DNA from: Bacteroidota bacterium
GTDB lineage: Bacteria > Bacteroidota > Bacteroidia > Bacteroidales > WCHB1-69
Assembly (NCBI GenBank): GCA_023413895.1
Contig: JAEZOU010000017.1
Span: 1 to 19,065, forward strand
Length of the DNA: 19,065 bases
Direction of reading: 5' to 3'
The notes below the pieces were generated by a model. The model saw only the letters and a list, made by a program, of their open reading frames with translations, was not told the origin of the DNA and made no database searches. Numbering within the stretch: the stretch's first letter is position 1; every line of letters begins with the position of its first letter. The position numbers and the translations under genes are program-made. Below, piece by piece: positions 7,491 to 13,794 of this stretch.

Positions 7491-7553
7491 CATATTCAAA
7501 ATTACATACCTTTTTGAAGTTTATATATTTAAAATAAATAAATATTATTTTAT

Positions 7554-9923
7554 ATGTTGTTGAAAGATTTAAAAATAGGGGAGGCTGCCATTGTTGAAAA
7601 TGTGGGAGGTGAGGGCGCCTTGCGTCAGCATTTTTTGGATATGGGAATGATACCTGGAACTCAACTTACGCTTATGAAGTTTGCTCCTATGGGGGACCCA
7701 ATGGAGTTGCAAATACATGGATATTCCTTGACGTTACGTCTTGCAGATGCAGAAAAAATTGAAGTGAAAAAGATTGATTCTCAGGGAACAACAGAAAAAT
7801 TTAATAATCATGTTTCCCTTAAAGAAGAGTTCCCATATTTTGAATCTTTGCACGACCATAATGCGCACCCTGGTTTTGGAGAGGAGGGAAAGTTTCACTC
7901 TAAAAAAGATGAAAATCCACTTCCTAAAGGAACTCAATTAACATTTGCTTTGGTGGGGCAGCAGAATTGTGGAAAGACAACACTTTTTAATCAGTTGACA
8001 GGTGCTAAACAGCACGTAGGAAATTTTCCTGGCGTAACCGTTGATAGAAAAGATGGTGTGATTATGGGGCACCCTGAAACTTTGGTTACAGATTTGCCAG
8101 GAATCTATTCCCTATCTCCATATACGGCAGAGGAGTTAGTGGCTCGAAAGGTGATAATGGAGGAGAAACCTAAGGCTATTATTAACATAGTTGATGCTTC
8201 AAATATTGAGCGAAATCTATATCTTACAGTGCAATTGATGGAACTTGGCATTCCGCTTGTGCTAGCATTGAATATGATGGATGAGGTTCGGAATAATAAC
8301 GGAAGTATTCGTGTGAATGAGTTAGAAAAGATTTTAGGAATTCCTGTTGTTCCTATTTCCGCTGCTCGCAACGAAGGCGTAGAAGAGTTGGTTGAGCATG
8401 CTATCCATGTGGCAAAGTTTCAAGAGTTGCCCGCGCGCCAAGACTTTTGTCGAAAAAATGAGTCTGGTGGTGCTGTGCATCGTTGCATTCATAGTATTAT
8501 GCACCTGATTGAAAATCATGCTGAAAAGGCAAAAATTCCAGTTCGTTTTGCAACACTCAAATTAATTGAAGGCGATAATCTGATTTTGAACGAGTTAAAT
8601 CTATCTCAGCGTGAAAAAGATACGTTGGAACATATTATTGAGCAGATGGAAGAGGAGCGTGGGTTGGATCGTTCGGCAGCTATCGCAGATATGCGTTATG
8701 CTTTTATTCAGAATTTGTGTGAACAAACGGTGGTTAAACCCAAACAAAGTAAGGAGTTTATTCGAAGTCGGAAAATCGATAAGGTTTTAACGGGAAAATG
8801 GAGTGCAATTCCCATCTTCTTGGTTATTATATCTTTAATTATCTACCTTTCAATAGAATTACTCGGTGCTCCTTTGCAGGATCTTTTGGAAAATGGAATT
8901 ACATATCTGGCAAATCTTTCGGATCGCGCAATGGAACGTAATGATGTTAGCGTTACGGTACGCTCACTTGTTGTTGACGGAATTTTTGGAGGTGTGGGAA
9001 GCGTTCTTTCTTTCCTCCCTCTTATTATTATTCTCTTCTTCTTCCTCAGTCTCCTAGAAGATAGTGGTTATATGGCACGGATCGCCTTTGTGATGGATAA
9101 ACCTTTGCGAAAGTTAGGCCTTTCTGGGCATAGTATAGTTCCGTTGCTAATCGGTTTCGGCTGTTCCGTTCCTGCAATTATGGCAACACGAACTCTTTCC
9201 TCAACCAACGATAGAAAAAGAACAATTATGTTGACGCCTTTTATGAGTTGCTCCGCAAAGATTCCGATTTATGTTTTTTTTGCAGGAACTTTCTTCCCGA
9301 ATTATGCAGGTTGGGTGGTCGTGATTCTCTATCTTTTAGGTGTGATTATTGGATTGATAACAGCCTTAATAACTAAGAAATTGTATAGAAGAAAAGAGGC
9401 ATCTCCTTTTGTAATGGAGTTACCTAATTATCGTTTGCCACAAGTTAAAAATGTAGGGCATTTGTTATGGGATAAAACGATGGATTTTGTGAAGCGAGCA
9501 TTTACTATAATCTTTGTGGCTTCAGTTGTTATTTGGACATTGCAAACGTTTGATTTCCAGTTTCATGTTGCATCAGATTCTGCTGAGAGTATGCTAGCAA
9601 GGATTAGTGGTGCGTTGGCGCCAATTTTTGCTCCGATGCAATTGGGAGAATGGCAAATCGTAACTGCTTTGGTAACAGGTTTTATTGCAAAAGAGATGGT
9701 GGTGTCAACATTAGGTGTTTTGGGAGTGATGTCGGTAATTACGCCACTTACAGCAATTCCGATGTTAGTATTTTGTCTGCTTTATACACCATGCGTGGCA
9801 GCTATCGCTTCAGTAAATCGTGAGTTGGGAGCGAAATGGGCTTTCTTTGTCGTTGTTTTACAATGTGTTGTCGCTTGGATATGTGCTTATTTATCGTATC
9901 TATTAGCAGCAATTTTTATCTAA
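7554..9923 (+). CDS. feoB: FeoA-FeoB fusion ferrous iron transporter
   Basis: This 789-residue inner-membrane protein takes up Fe(II). Residues 1-75 are a FeoA (SH3-like) domain (LRQHFLDMGMIPGTQLTL). A 55-residue hydrophilic linker follows, with four His between 100 and 115. The cytoplasmic GTPase domain then has G1 GQQNCGKTT (135-143), G2 Thr in GVTVDRK (160-166), G3 DLPG (180-183), G4 NMMD (240-243) and G5 SAA (269-271). A helical domain leads to the membrane part, with gate motifs GFGCSVP (534-540) and SCSAKIP (565-571) and the late Cys in YTPCVA (744-749). FeoA-FeoB fusions are usual in Bacteroidales, so the fusion is not an assembly artefact. The start at 7554 is supported by the intact FeoA N-terminus MLLKDLKIGE. 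The gene is followed 10 bases later by a FeoB-associated small protein. Confidence 0.97.
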   Translation: MLLKDLKIGEAAIVENVGGEGALRQHFLDMGMIPGTQLTLMKFAPMGDPMELQIHGYSLTLRLADAEKIEVKKIDSQGTTEKFNNHVSLKEEFPYFESLHDHNAHPGFGEEGKFHSKKDENPLPKGTQLTFALVGQQNCGKTTLFNQLTGAKQHVGNFPGVTVDRKDGVIMGHPETLVTDLPGIYSLSPYTAEELVARKVIMEEKPKAIINIVDASNIERNLYLTVQLMELGIPLVLALNMMDEVRNNNGSIRVNELEKILGIPVVPISAARNEGVEELVEHAIHVAKFQELPARQDFCRKNESGGAVHRCIHSIMHLIENHAEKAKIPVRFATLKLIEGDNLILNELNLSQREKDTLEHIIEQMEEERGLDRSAAIADMRYAFIQNLCEQTVVKPKQSKEFIRSRKIDKVLTGKWSAIPIFLVIISLIIYLSIELLGAPLQDLLENGITYLANLSDRAMERNDVSVTVRSLVVDGIFGGVGSVLSFLPLIIILFFFLSLLEDSGYMARIAFVMDKPLRKLGLSGHSIVPLLIGFGCSVPAIMATRTLSSTNDRKRTIMLTPFMSCSAKIPIYVFFAGTFFPNYAGWVVVILYLLGVIIGLITALITKKLYRRKEASPFVMELPNYRLPQVKNVGHLLWDKTMDFVKRAFTIIFVASVVIWTLQTFDFQFHVASDSAESMLARISGALAPIFAPMQLGEWQIVTALVTGFIAKEMVVSTLGVLGVMSVITPLTAIPMLVFCLLYTPCVAAIASVNRELGAKWAFFVVVLQCVVAWICAYLSYLLAAIFI

Positions 9924-9933
9924 AATTTGTAGT

Positions 9934-10080
9934 ATGAATGCAGCCACTTGTATCGTTTTGTTGCTCGTTTTATTGGCTTTCGCCGTAGCTTGCTATTTTG
10001 TATTTCGAAGAAAAAGTTCTTCTAATTGCTCGAGAGAATGCAATGGATGTAACGTTTCAGGTTGTCTTTCGCGGCACTGA
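9934..10080 (+). CDS. FeoB-associated Cys-rich membrane protein
   Basis: This small gene encodes 48 residues beginning 10 bases after the feoAB stop. An N-terminal membrane helix (IVLLLVLLAFAVACYFVF, about 7-24) is followed by Arg-Arg-Lys, then a Cys cluster C32, C36, C39 and C44 (spacing C-x3-C-x2-C-x4-C) and the end LSRH. This architecture (one helix, basic stop-transfer, C-x2-C-rich tail) and the position behind feoB match the FeoB-associated Cys-rich membrane protein family. A role in handling imported iron or in assembling the Feo complex is inferred; the cluster could bind Fe. It should share the feoAB transcript. Confidence 0.87.
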   Translation: MNAATCIVLLLVLLAFAVACYFVFRRKSSSNCSRECNGCNVSGCLSRH

Positions 10081-10106
10081 TTGAGGTGGAAATTTCTTCT
10101 TCCCCT

Positions 10107-10511
10107 CTAAATAGTGTTGAAAATAATAGGATTATAAAAATTTAAATTTCTACAAATCCAATATGCTATAATTACAATTCCCCATATATAGGCTGCCCAT
10201 CTTCCGAAAAGATTGAGACGCAGCCATAATATAAATCTATTCTTCTTATTAAAAAGCTGAAGTAATCCTCCAAGTACAACGTAGGGTAATGCAATTATCA
10301 ATAGAGCGTTAAAGTTGAATGCTTGGCAAATGTTCATGTGCAACAATGCATGTATTGCTCTTTGTGAACCGCAGCCTGGACAAAGCAACCCTGTCAATGC
10401 ATTAAACGGGCAACGAGGCATGTGGTATTTGGAAGGATCAATAAAAAAATAGATTACCCCCAACATAATTACTCCCGCAATTATGATTCCCCAAGATGTC
10501 AATTTTTTCAT
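10107..10511 (-). CDS. DUF2752 membrane protein
   Basis: This 134-residue membrane protein has three predicted helices (about 8-25, 67-86 and 104-122). Between the first two is the conserved DUF2752 core: Cys34-Pro, then LLCPGCGSQRAIHALL with Cys44 and Cys47, and a following Phe-Asn-Phe-Asn. The C-P-x-C-G-x-x-R/T motif is characteristic of the family; its molecular role is not known. It follows the CD225/zinc-ribbon gene by 17 bases on the same strand, so the two are probably one operon. Its stop codon faces the end of the Feo small protein with only 26 bases between. Confidence 0.87.
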   Translation of the reverse strand: MKKLTSWGIIIAGVIMLGVIYFFIDPSKYHMPRCPFNALTGLLCPGCGSQRAIHALLHMNICQAFNFNALLIIALPYVVLGGLLQLFNKKNRFILWLRLNLFGRWAAYIWGIVIIAYWICRNLNFYNPIIFNTI

Positions 10512-10528
10512 GTTTTATAGAGGACCTA

Positions 10529-10912
10529 TTAGAGTATTTCTAGCATCATCATTGCAACAATAAATATTATGTAAAGTAGAAAAACTGAGCATCCTACAAC
10601 AGCAGATACGATAGTCCACTTTTTTGCATTTCGTGATGCCTCTAAAGATGCTGCGTAATCTCCTCGAGAAAAAGCAGAATCCACCTTGCTTGCATTTATT
10701 ATGGCTGGAATACCAAAGGGCCAACAACAAAATATTGTTGCTAAAATAGCCCAAATCAAATAATTTTCAGGTGGAGTTTGAGAATGTGTGGGTTGCGGGG
10801 AAACTTGAAAATTGGGATTTATCTTATCTATTTCAATAGTAATTTTCTCTCCACATTCAGGACAAAATCTTTGACTTTCACTTATAGGTGCTCCGCACTT
10901 TTTACATATCAT
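10529..10912 (-). CDS. Zinc-ribbon plus CD225/dispanin membrane protein
   Basis: This 127-residue protein opens with a zinc ribbon, Cys3-x2-Cys6 and Cys17-x2-Cys20 (MICKKCGAPISES, FCPECGEK). A Pro/Gln/Ser linker follows (about 35-49). Then comes a CD225 (dispanin, IFITM-like) domain: PENYLIWAILATIFCCWPFG with the paired Cys before Trp-Pro, GIPAIINASKVDSAFSRGDY, Ala-Ser-x-x-Ala-x-x-Ala-Lys-Lys-Trp, and a second membrane helix (about 99-123). The two-helix CD225 layout with a cytosolic loop is clear. Function in bacteria is unknown. It is the first gene of a two-gene unit with the DUF2752 protein and has a promoter candidate 25 bases upstream. Confidence 0.88.
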   Translation of the reverse strand: MICKKCGAPISESQRFCPECGEKITIEIDKINPNFQVSPQPTHSQTPPENYLIWAILATIFCCWPFGIPAIINASKVDSAFSRGDYAASLEASRNAKKWTIVSAVVGCSVFLLYIIFIVAMMMLEIL

Positions 10913-10936
10913 ACATATTTGTTTTTATAGTTTCGG

Positions 10937-10944
10937 CAAAAATA
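10937..10944 (-). promoter_or_regulatory. Promoter for the CD225-DUF2752 gene pair
   Basis: The minus strand reads TATTTTTG (TAnnTTTG consensus), 25 bases before the ATG at 10912. A TTG that could serve as the -33 element lies at 10967-10965 with 20 bases between, close to the usual spacing. Confidence 0.5.
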
Positions 10945-10988
10945 CAATATATTTTTTAAAACCTCAATATATATTTATCGAAAAATTG

Positions 10989-10996
10989 TACTTTCG
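10989..10996 (+). promoter_or_regulatory. Promoter for the SnoaL-like operon
   Basis: TACTTTCG followed by CA differs from TAnnTTTG at one base. It would start a transcript about 100 bases before the ATG at 11100. The leader contains a short direct repeat of AGAATTAAAA (11029-11038 and 11042-11051). No -33 element is evident. Confidence 0.4.
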
Positions 10997-11099
10997 CACG
11001 ATTTTTTTTCTATCAAATTTTAAAAATCAGAATTAAAAGTTAGAATTAAAAATAGGATCTACAATATATACAAAGTATTTGATAATTAATATATTGTGT

Positions 11100-11654
11100 A
11101 TGACTTTAGAGGAAAGAGTTTTGCGTCTTGAAGATATTGAGGCGATTCGTTATCTGCAGGCAAAGTACCAAAGATGTTTGGATACGCGTGATTTTGATGG
11201 TGTAGCAGAATGTTTTGCAGAAGATGCTGAATCTTCGTATGGAGATGGTAAAATGGCTTATCGAGGGAAAGAGGAGATTATAAAGTTTCTTTGTAAGGTG
11301 ATGTCGCTGAATATGACCTCTACTCATCTAATCCACGGCGGCGAAGTTGATATTTTAGATTCTTCAAATGCAAAAGCCAAATGGTATCTTGAGGATTTTC
11401 TACAACATAAAATTTTCTTTGTAAAATTGCATGGAGCAGCCGTTTACGATGTTGTTTATAAGAAAGTTGAAGGTGTGTGGAAGATAAAATCTATCGGTTA
11501 TAAGCGTTGTTATGAGTATTTCGAATTGCGAGGTCCGGTAAATCTTTTTTCATTGCACAAAACTAACTTTCTTAAAGAAGCAAGAAGAAAAAATCCTGAG
11601 AGTTTGGGAAAGTATGGTAAATATTTTTTATCAAAGATTTGGCGAAACAAGTGA
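11100..11654 (+). CDS. SnoaL-like (NTF2-fold) protein resembling bile-acid 7-alpha-dehydratase BaiE
   Basis: I chose the ATG at 11100 (184 residues), because MTLEERVLRLEDIEAI is the usual family start and the seven codons upstream rely on a TTG. The fold is the SnoaL_4/NTF2 cone: an N-terminal helix pair, then KYQRCLDTRDFDGVAECF, SSYGDGK, THLIHG, AKWYLED and WKIKSIGYKR. Compared from memory with the Clostridium scindens BaiE sequence, the residues reported as important there all have counterparts: Tyr23 (Tyr30), Asp28 (Asp35), Tyr47 (Tyr54), His76 (His83), Asp99 (Asp106) and Arg136 (Arg146). A dehydratase is therefore plausible, but the substrate is unknown and no other bai gene is in the window. 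A basic tail of about 40 residues follows the core. The gene lies 6 bases before an EFR1-type ferredoxin gene. Confidence 0.75.
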   Translation: MTLEERVLRLEDIEAIRYLQAKYQRCLDTRDFDGVAECFAEDAESSYGDGKMAYRGKEEIIKFLCKVMSLNMTSTHLIHGGEVDILDSSNAKAKWYLEDFLQHKIFFVKLHGAAVYDVVYKKVEGVWKIKSIGYKRCYEYFELRGPVNLFSLHKTNFLKEARRKNPESLGKYGKYFLSKIWRNK

Positions 11655-11660
11655 TTATAA

Positions 11661-12551
11661 ATGAAATGTCTATTAATCTATTTTACAGGAACTTTTAATA
11701 CTCGTTATACTTCAAATATTCTAAAAGAGAAGTTTGAAAAAGCGGGTGATGAGGTTGACTTATACGAAATTGACCCGTTAAAATTGGAACGATTGAATTT
11801 ATCACACTACGATATTATAGGGTTGGGTTATCCAATTTATGGATACAATGCTCCATGGCCATTTCTTAAATTTATCCGTTACCAAAAATTTCCTAAAGGA
11901 ATCCGGACGTTTATCTATAAAAATTCAGGAGAAACAGAGAAGGTTAACGATGCCTCTTCACTCTTTGTTTGGCGCAAGTTGAAACGTTCAAAGGCTATTA
12001 TCGAAAACGAGTATCACTTTATGATGCCATACAATATTCATTTCCGCTTTGAGGAGGAGTTAGTGAAAGAGATTTTGGATATGGATGAAAAATTATACGA
12101 GATCTTATTGTATGAGGTGAAGAACCACATTCCTAATATTAAAAGGTATAAGTTGTGGCATAAAATTGTAACTCGTGTTGTCTCTATCCAATTTATTGGA
12201 GGTGATGTTAACTCATTTTTTTACAAGGTTAAAAAGGATAAATGTATCGATTGTAACTTGTGTATTAAACAATGTCCAACTCAAAATATTTATCGTAACG
12301 ATAAAGGTCAAATTAAGTTTCATCACAATTGTCTGATGTGTATGCGCTGTTCCTTTTTCTGTCCTACCGCCGCTATCGATATCGGTATTTTGCAAGGCTG
12401 GAAGGTAAATGGACGCTATGATTTTGAAAAAATTCGCAAGATGAAGTTGGAAAAACCAGTGATTACGCAAGATACGCAAGGTTTTTTCAAATGTTATATT
12501 GATACTTATAATTATATAAATTCACGTTATAAAGAGTTATTTGAAAGATAA
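11661..12551 (+). CDS. EFR1-type flavodoxin-ferredoxin fusion
   Basis: This 296-residue cytoplasmic redox protein has two parts. The N-terminal half is flavodoxin-like: MKCLLIYFTGTFNTRYTSN, with the FMN phosphate loop TGTFNTRYTSN (9-19), and DIIGLGYPIYGYNAPWP (about 51-67). The C-terminal half binds two [4Fe-4S] clusters: Cys195, Cys198, Cys201 and Cys205 (CIDCNLCIKQCP), and Cys224, Cys227, Cys230 and Cys234 (CLMCMRCSFFCP). This combination is the EFR1 ferredoxin family. It probably moves electrons between FMN and the clusters for a partner enzyme that is not known. It lies 6 bases after the SnoaL-like gene and 3 bases before the deacylase gene, so co-expression is expected. Confidence 0.88.
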   Translation: MKCLLIYFTGTFNTRYTSNILKEKFEKAGDEVDLYEIDPLKLERLNLSHYDIIGLGYPIYGYNAPWPFLKFIRYQKFPKGIRTFIYKNSGETEKVNDASSLFVWRKLKRSKAIIENEYHFMMPYNIHFRFEEELVKEILDMDEKLYEILLYEVKNHIPNIKRYKLWHKIVTRVVSIQFIGGDVNSFFYKVKKDKCIDCNLCIKQCPTQNIYRNDKGQIKFHHNCLMCMRCSFFCPTAAIDIGILQGWKVNGRYDFEKIRKMKLEKPVITQDTQGFFKCYIDTYNYINSRYKELFER

Positions 12552-12554
12552 GCT

Positions 12555-13088
12555 ATGTTTTACGTAAGTTCACGAATGACCACTCCGCCGCTAGTGTTCA
12601 GCTCGCCACTGCAACAGAGCGTGTATGAGTTATTAGCAAAATTGGGAATCGCTTTCGAGCGTGTAGATACAGACCCAGGTATTACGATGGAAGATTGCCA
12701 AAATATCAATAGTGGTATTGGAGGAAGAATTGTCAAAACAATTTTTCTCTGTAACCGTCAGCAAACCCGTTTCTACATCTATGTTACCCGTGACGATAAG
12801 CCCTTTGTAACACGCGATTTTAGTCAGGCATTGGGAATTTCGCGTGTGTCGTTTGCTTCTGCAGAGAAATTGCTGGAAATTGCTGGAACAGAGCACGGGG
12901 CTGCTACCATTTTATGTGCGTGCGCTCACTCTGCACAAGATGTTGTTTTTGTGATGGATAGAGAAGTGACAGAACAACCTTACTATTGCTGTACCGATGG
13001 AACGGTTAATTGCTTTATTAAAATAAAAATGGAAGATCTTTTGGGAAAGTATCTCCCTGCTTGCAATCATGAATTGATATTGATTTAA
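12555..13088 (+). CDS. YbaK/EbsC-type aminoacyl-tRNA deacylase (ProXp-ala-like)
   Basis: This 177-residue protein has a YbaK/ProRS-INS-like domain. Recognisable features are an N-terminal helix with LAKLGIAFERVDTDP, the conserved Lys61 in IVKTIFLCN (the Lys used for trans-editing), FYIYVTRDDKPFVTRDFSQALG, VSFASAEKLLEIAGTEHGAAT and VVFVMDREV. Family members hydrolyse mischarged tRNA, typically Ala-tRNA(Pro). The usual Gly-x-Val-x-Pro stretch before the last strands reads GAATILCACAHSA here, so substrate specificity may differ. Met1 or Met8 could be the start; Met1 leaves three bases after the preceding stop. It is last in the three-gene unit, and no functional link to the redox protein is obvious. 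Confidence 0.78.
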   Translation: MFYVSSRMTTPPLVFSSPLQQSVYELLAKLGIAFERVDTDPGITMEDCQNINSGIGGRIVKTIFLCNRQQTRFYIYVTRDDKPFVTRDFSQALGISRVSFASAEKLLEIAGTEHGAATILCACAHSAQDVVFVMDREVTEQPYYCCTDGTVNCFIKIKMEDLLGKYLPACNHELILI

Positions 13089-13132
13089 AATTTATTAGAC
13101 TCCAGCTTTCTTTCTATTCCTAAATTTCAAAA

Positions 13133-13203
13133 AAGTAATTTAAATCGAATTACTTGTACTTGCTTATCTTAAAATGAAATATTCATTTTCTTTTTAAGTA
13201 ATT
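13133..13203. repeat. Three copies of the octamer AAGTAATT and a second small palindrome
   Basis: AAGTAATT occurs at 13133-13140 and again at 13196-13203. Its inverse AATTACTT lies at 13148-13155, so the first and second copies form a perfect 8-bp inverted repeat with a 7-base spacer. Between them, AAAATGAA (13171-13178) and TTCATTTT (13182-13189) form another perfect 8-bp hairpin with a 3-base loop, followed by CTTTTT. These may be weak terminator or regulator sites at the end of the deacylase operon. The AT content makes chance a real alternative. The 268-base gap 13089-13356 holds no gene. Confidence 0.35.
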
Positions 13204-13270
13204 GAATATTAATATATTGTACTTTTTGTAAAAAAAATGGATATGTTATCTGTTTTTATTGGAATATTAC

Positions 13271-13278
13271 TATATTTG
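13271..13278 (+). promoter_or_regulatory. -7 promoter element for the first small lipoprotein
   Basis: TATATTTG followed by CA is an exact TAnnTTTG match, 79 bases before the ATG at 13357. A partial -33 (TCTG at 13249-13252) lies 18 bases upstream. Transcription would begin at or just before the hairpin leader at 13284. Confidence 0.55.
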
Positions 13279-13283
13279 CAAAG

Positions 13284-13330
13284 TCATTTTGTTTAAAGAT
13301 TTTTCGCAAAATGAAGGAGAATAATATAAG
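13284..13330 (+). promoter_or_regulatory. Hairpin leader, copy A, in the 5' UTR of the first lipoprotein gene
   Basis: Arms 13284-13291 (TCATTTTG) and 13307-13314 (CAAAATGA) form a perfect 8-bp stem. The 15-base loop starts TTTAAAG and ends TTCG. It is followed by GGAGA and an AT-rich stretch ending in AAG. The ATG is about 26 bases further on. A related sequence precedes the next gene (13709-13755) and can form the same stem with different bases. The role is unknown. Confidence 0.5.
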
Positions 13331-13356
13331 TAACAAATTGAAAACCATTTATTGCT

Positions 13357-13629
13357 ATGAAAAAGTTTTTTTTATTCATCTTCACATTTGTGACGATTCT
13401 TCTTTTTTCCTCTTGTAACAAAAGAGAGTGTTCTTGCCATGTAAGAGCATACGACGATTGGGATTATAATGGTGTAACGTATGGAGATGTTTTCTACGAA
13501 GACCGATATGAGGTTGTGGAAACCAATAAGGAATGTTATGAAGTTACGGTAGGCGATTTCTCCTCAGGAACACAACAACTGATGCAAGAGTCTTCTTCTT
13601 ATGTGTATGATTGTCAAGAATATTGGTAA
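13357..13629 (+). CDS. Small Cys-containing lipoprotein of unknown function
   Basis: This 90-residue protein has a lipoprotein signal: MKKFFLFIFTF, a hydrophobic core, and the lipobox FSSC with the lipidated Cys20. The mature part begins CNKRECSCHVRAYDDWDY and has four further Cys (25, 27, 60 and 86) that could form two disulfides in the periplasm. It is acidic and rich in Tyr, ending YDCQEYW. I do not recognise a family. The gene has its own promoter candidate and a long 5' leader with a hairpin; the next gene, also a small lipoprotein, has a related leader. Confidence 0.75.
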   Translation: MKKFFLFIFTFVTILLFSSCNKRECSCHVRAYDDWDYNGVTYGDVFYEDRYEVVETNKECYEVTVGDFSSGTQQLMQESSSYVYDCQEYW

Positions 13630-13708
13630 AATTAGAGTTTATTCTGAATATTCTTTGTAAGATGAAATAATATTCAAATATTTTGCATATTAGCAGCACT
13701 AATCTCGT

Positions 13709-13755
13709 CGATTTTGTTTAAAGGGCTTCGCAAAGTTGATGGAGATTTTATTAAG
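13709..13755 (+). promoter_or_regulatory. Hairpin leader, copy B, in the 5' UTR of the second lipoprotein gene
   Basis: Arms 13709-13716 (CGATTTTG) and 13731-13738 (CAAAGTTG) form an 8-bp stem with two G-U pairs and a 14-base loop that begins TTTAAAG and ends TTCG. It shares ATTTTGTTTAAAG, CGCAAA and GGAGA with copy A at 13284-13330. The outer pairs change together, U-A in A to C-G in B, so the fold is kept. It lies 40 bases before the ATG at 13795. The TTG within it (13714) opens a longer in-frame reading of the gene that I consider not translated. Confidence 0.5.
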
Positions 13756-13794
13756 AGTTTAATTAGAAGTCCTAATTTTAAAAACAATACAATT

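Larger units (their letters stand above)
7253..7553. promoter_or_regulatory. Divergent regulatory region between the polysaccharide operon and feoAB
   Basis: This 301-base AT-rich gap lies between the leftward wzz-like gene and the rightward feoAB. I see no gene here: the open frame from 7342 into feoAB codes for a low-complexity Phe/Ile/Lys-rich string and overlaps the true feoAB start. The region holds candidate -7 elements for both directions and a Fur-box-like stretch (listed separately). Confidence 0.6.

Noticed and set aside
7342..7563. Open frame of 73 codons between the wzz-like gene and feoAB
   Set aside because: It is made almost only of Phe, Ile, Leu, Lys and Tyr, as AT-rich noncoding DNA gives, covers the likely promoter, and overlaps the feoAB start.
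10083..10107. Hairpin with GAGG-GGAA paired to TTCCCCTC between the Feo small protein and DUF2752
   Set aside because: It needs a bulged base, has no U tract in either direction and overlaps the DUF2752 stop, so I do not call it a terminator.
13646..13675. GAATATT and AATATTC inverted repeat after the first lipoprotein
   Set aside because: Seven A/T-rich pairs around a 16-base loop without a U tract; likely chance in AT-rich DNA.
13714..13794. Upstream TTG extension of the DUF4878-like lipoprotein
   Set aside because: It would put 27 residues before the lipoprotein signal and includes the hairpin leader; the ATG at 13795 gives a normal signal peptide.
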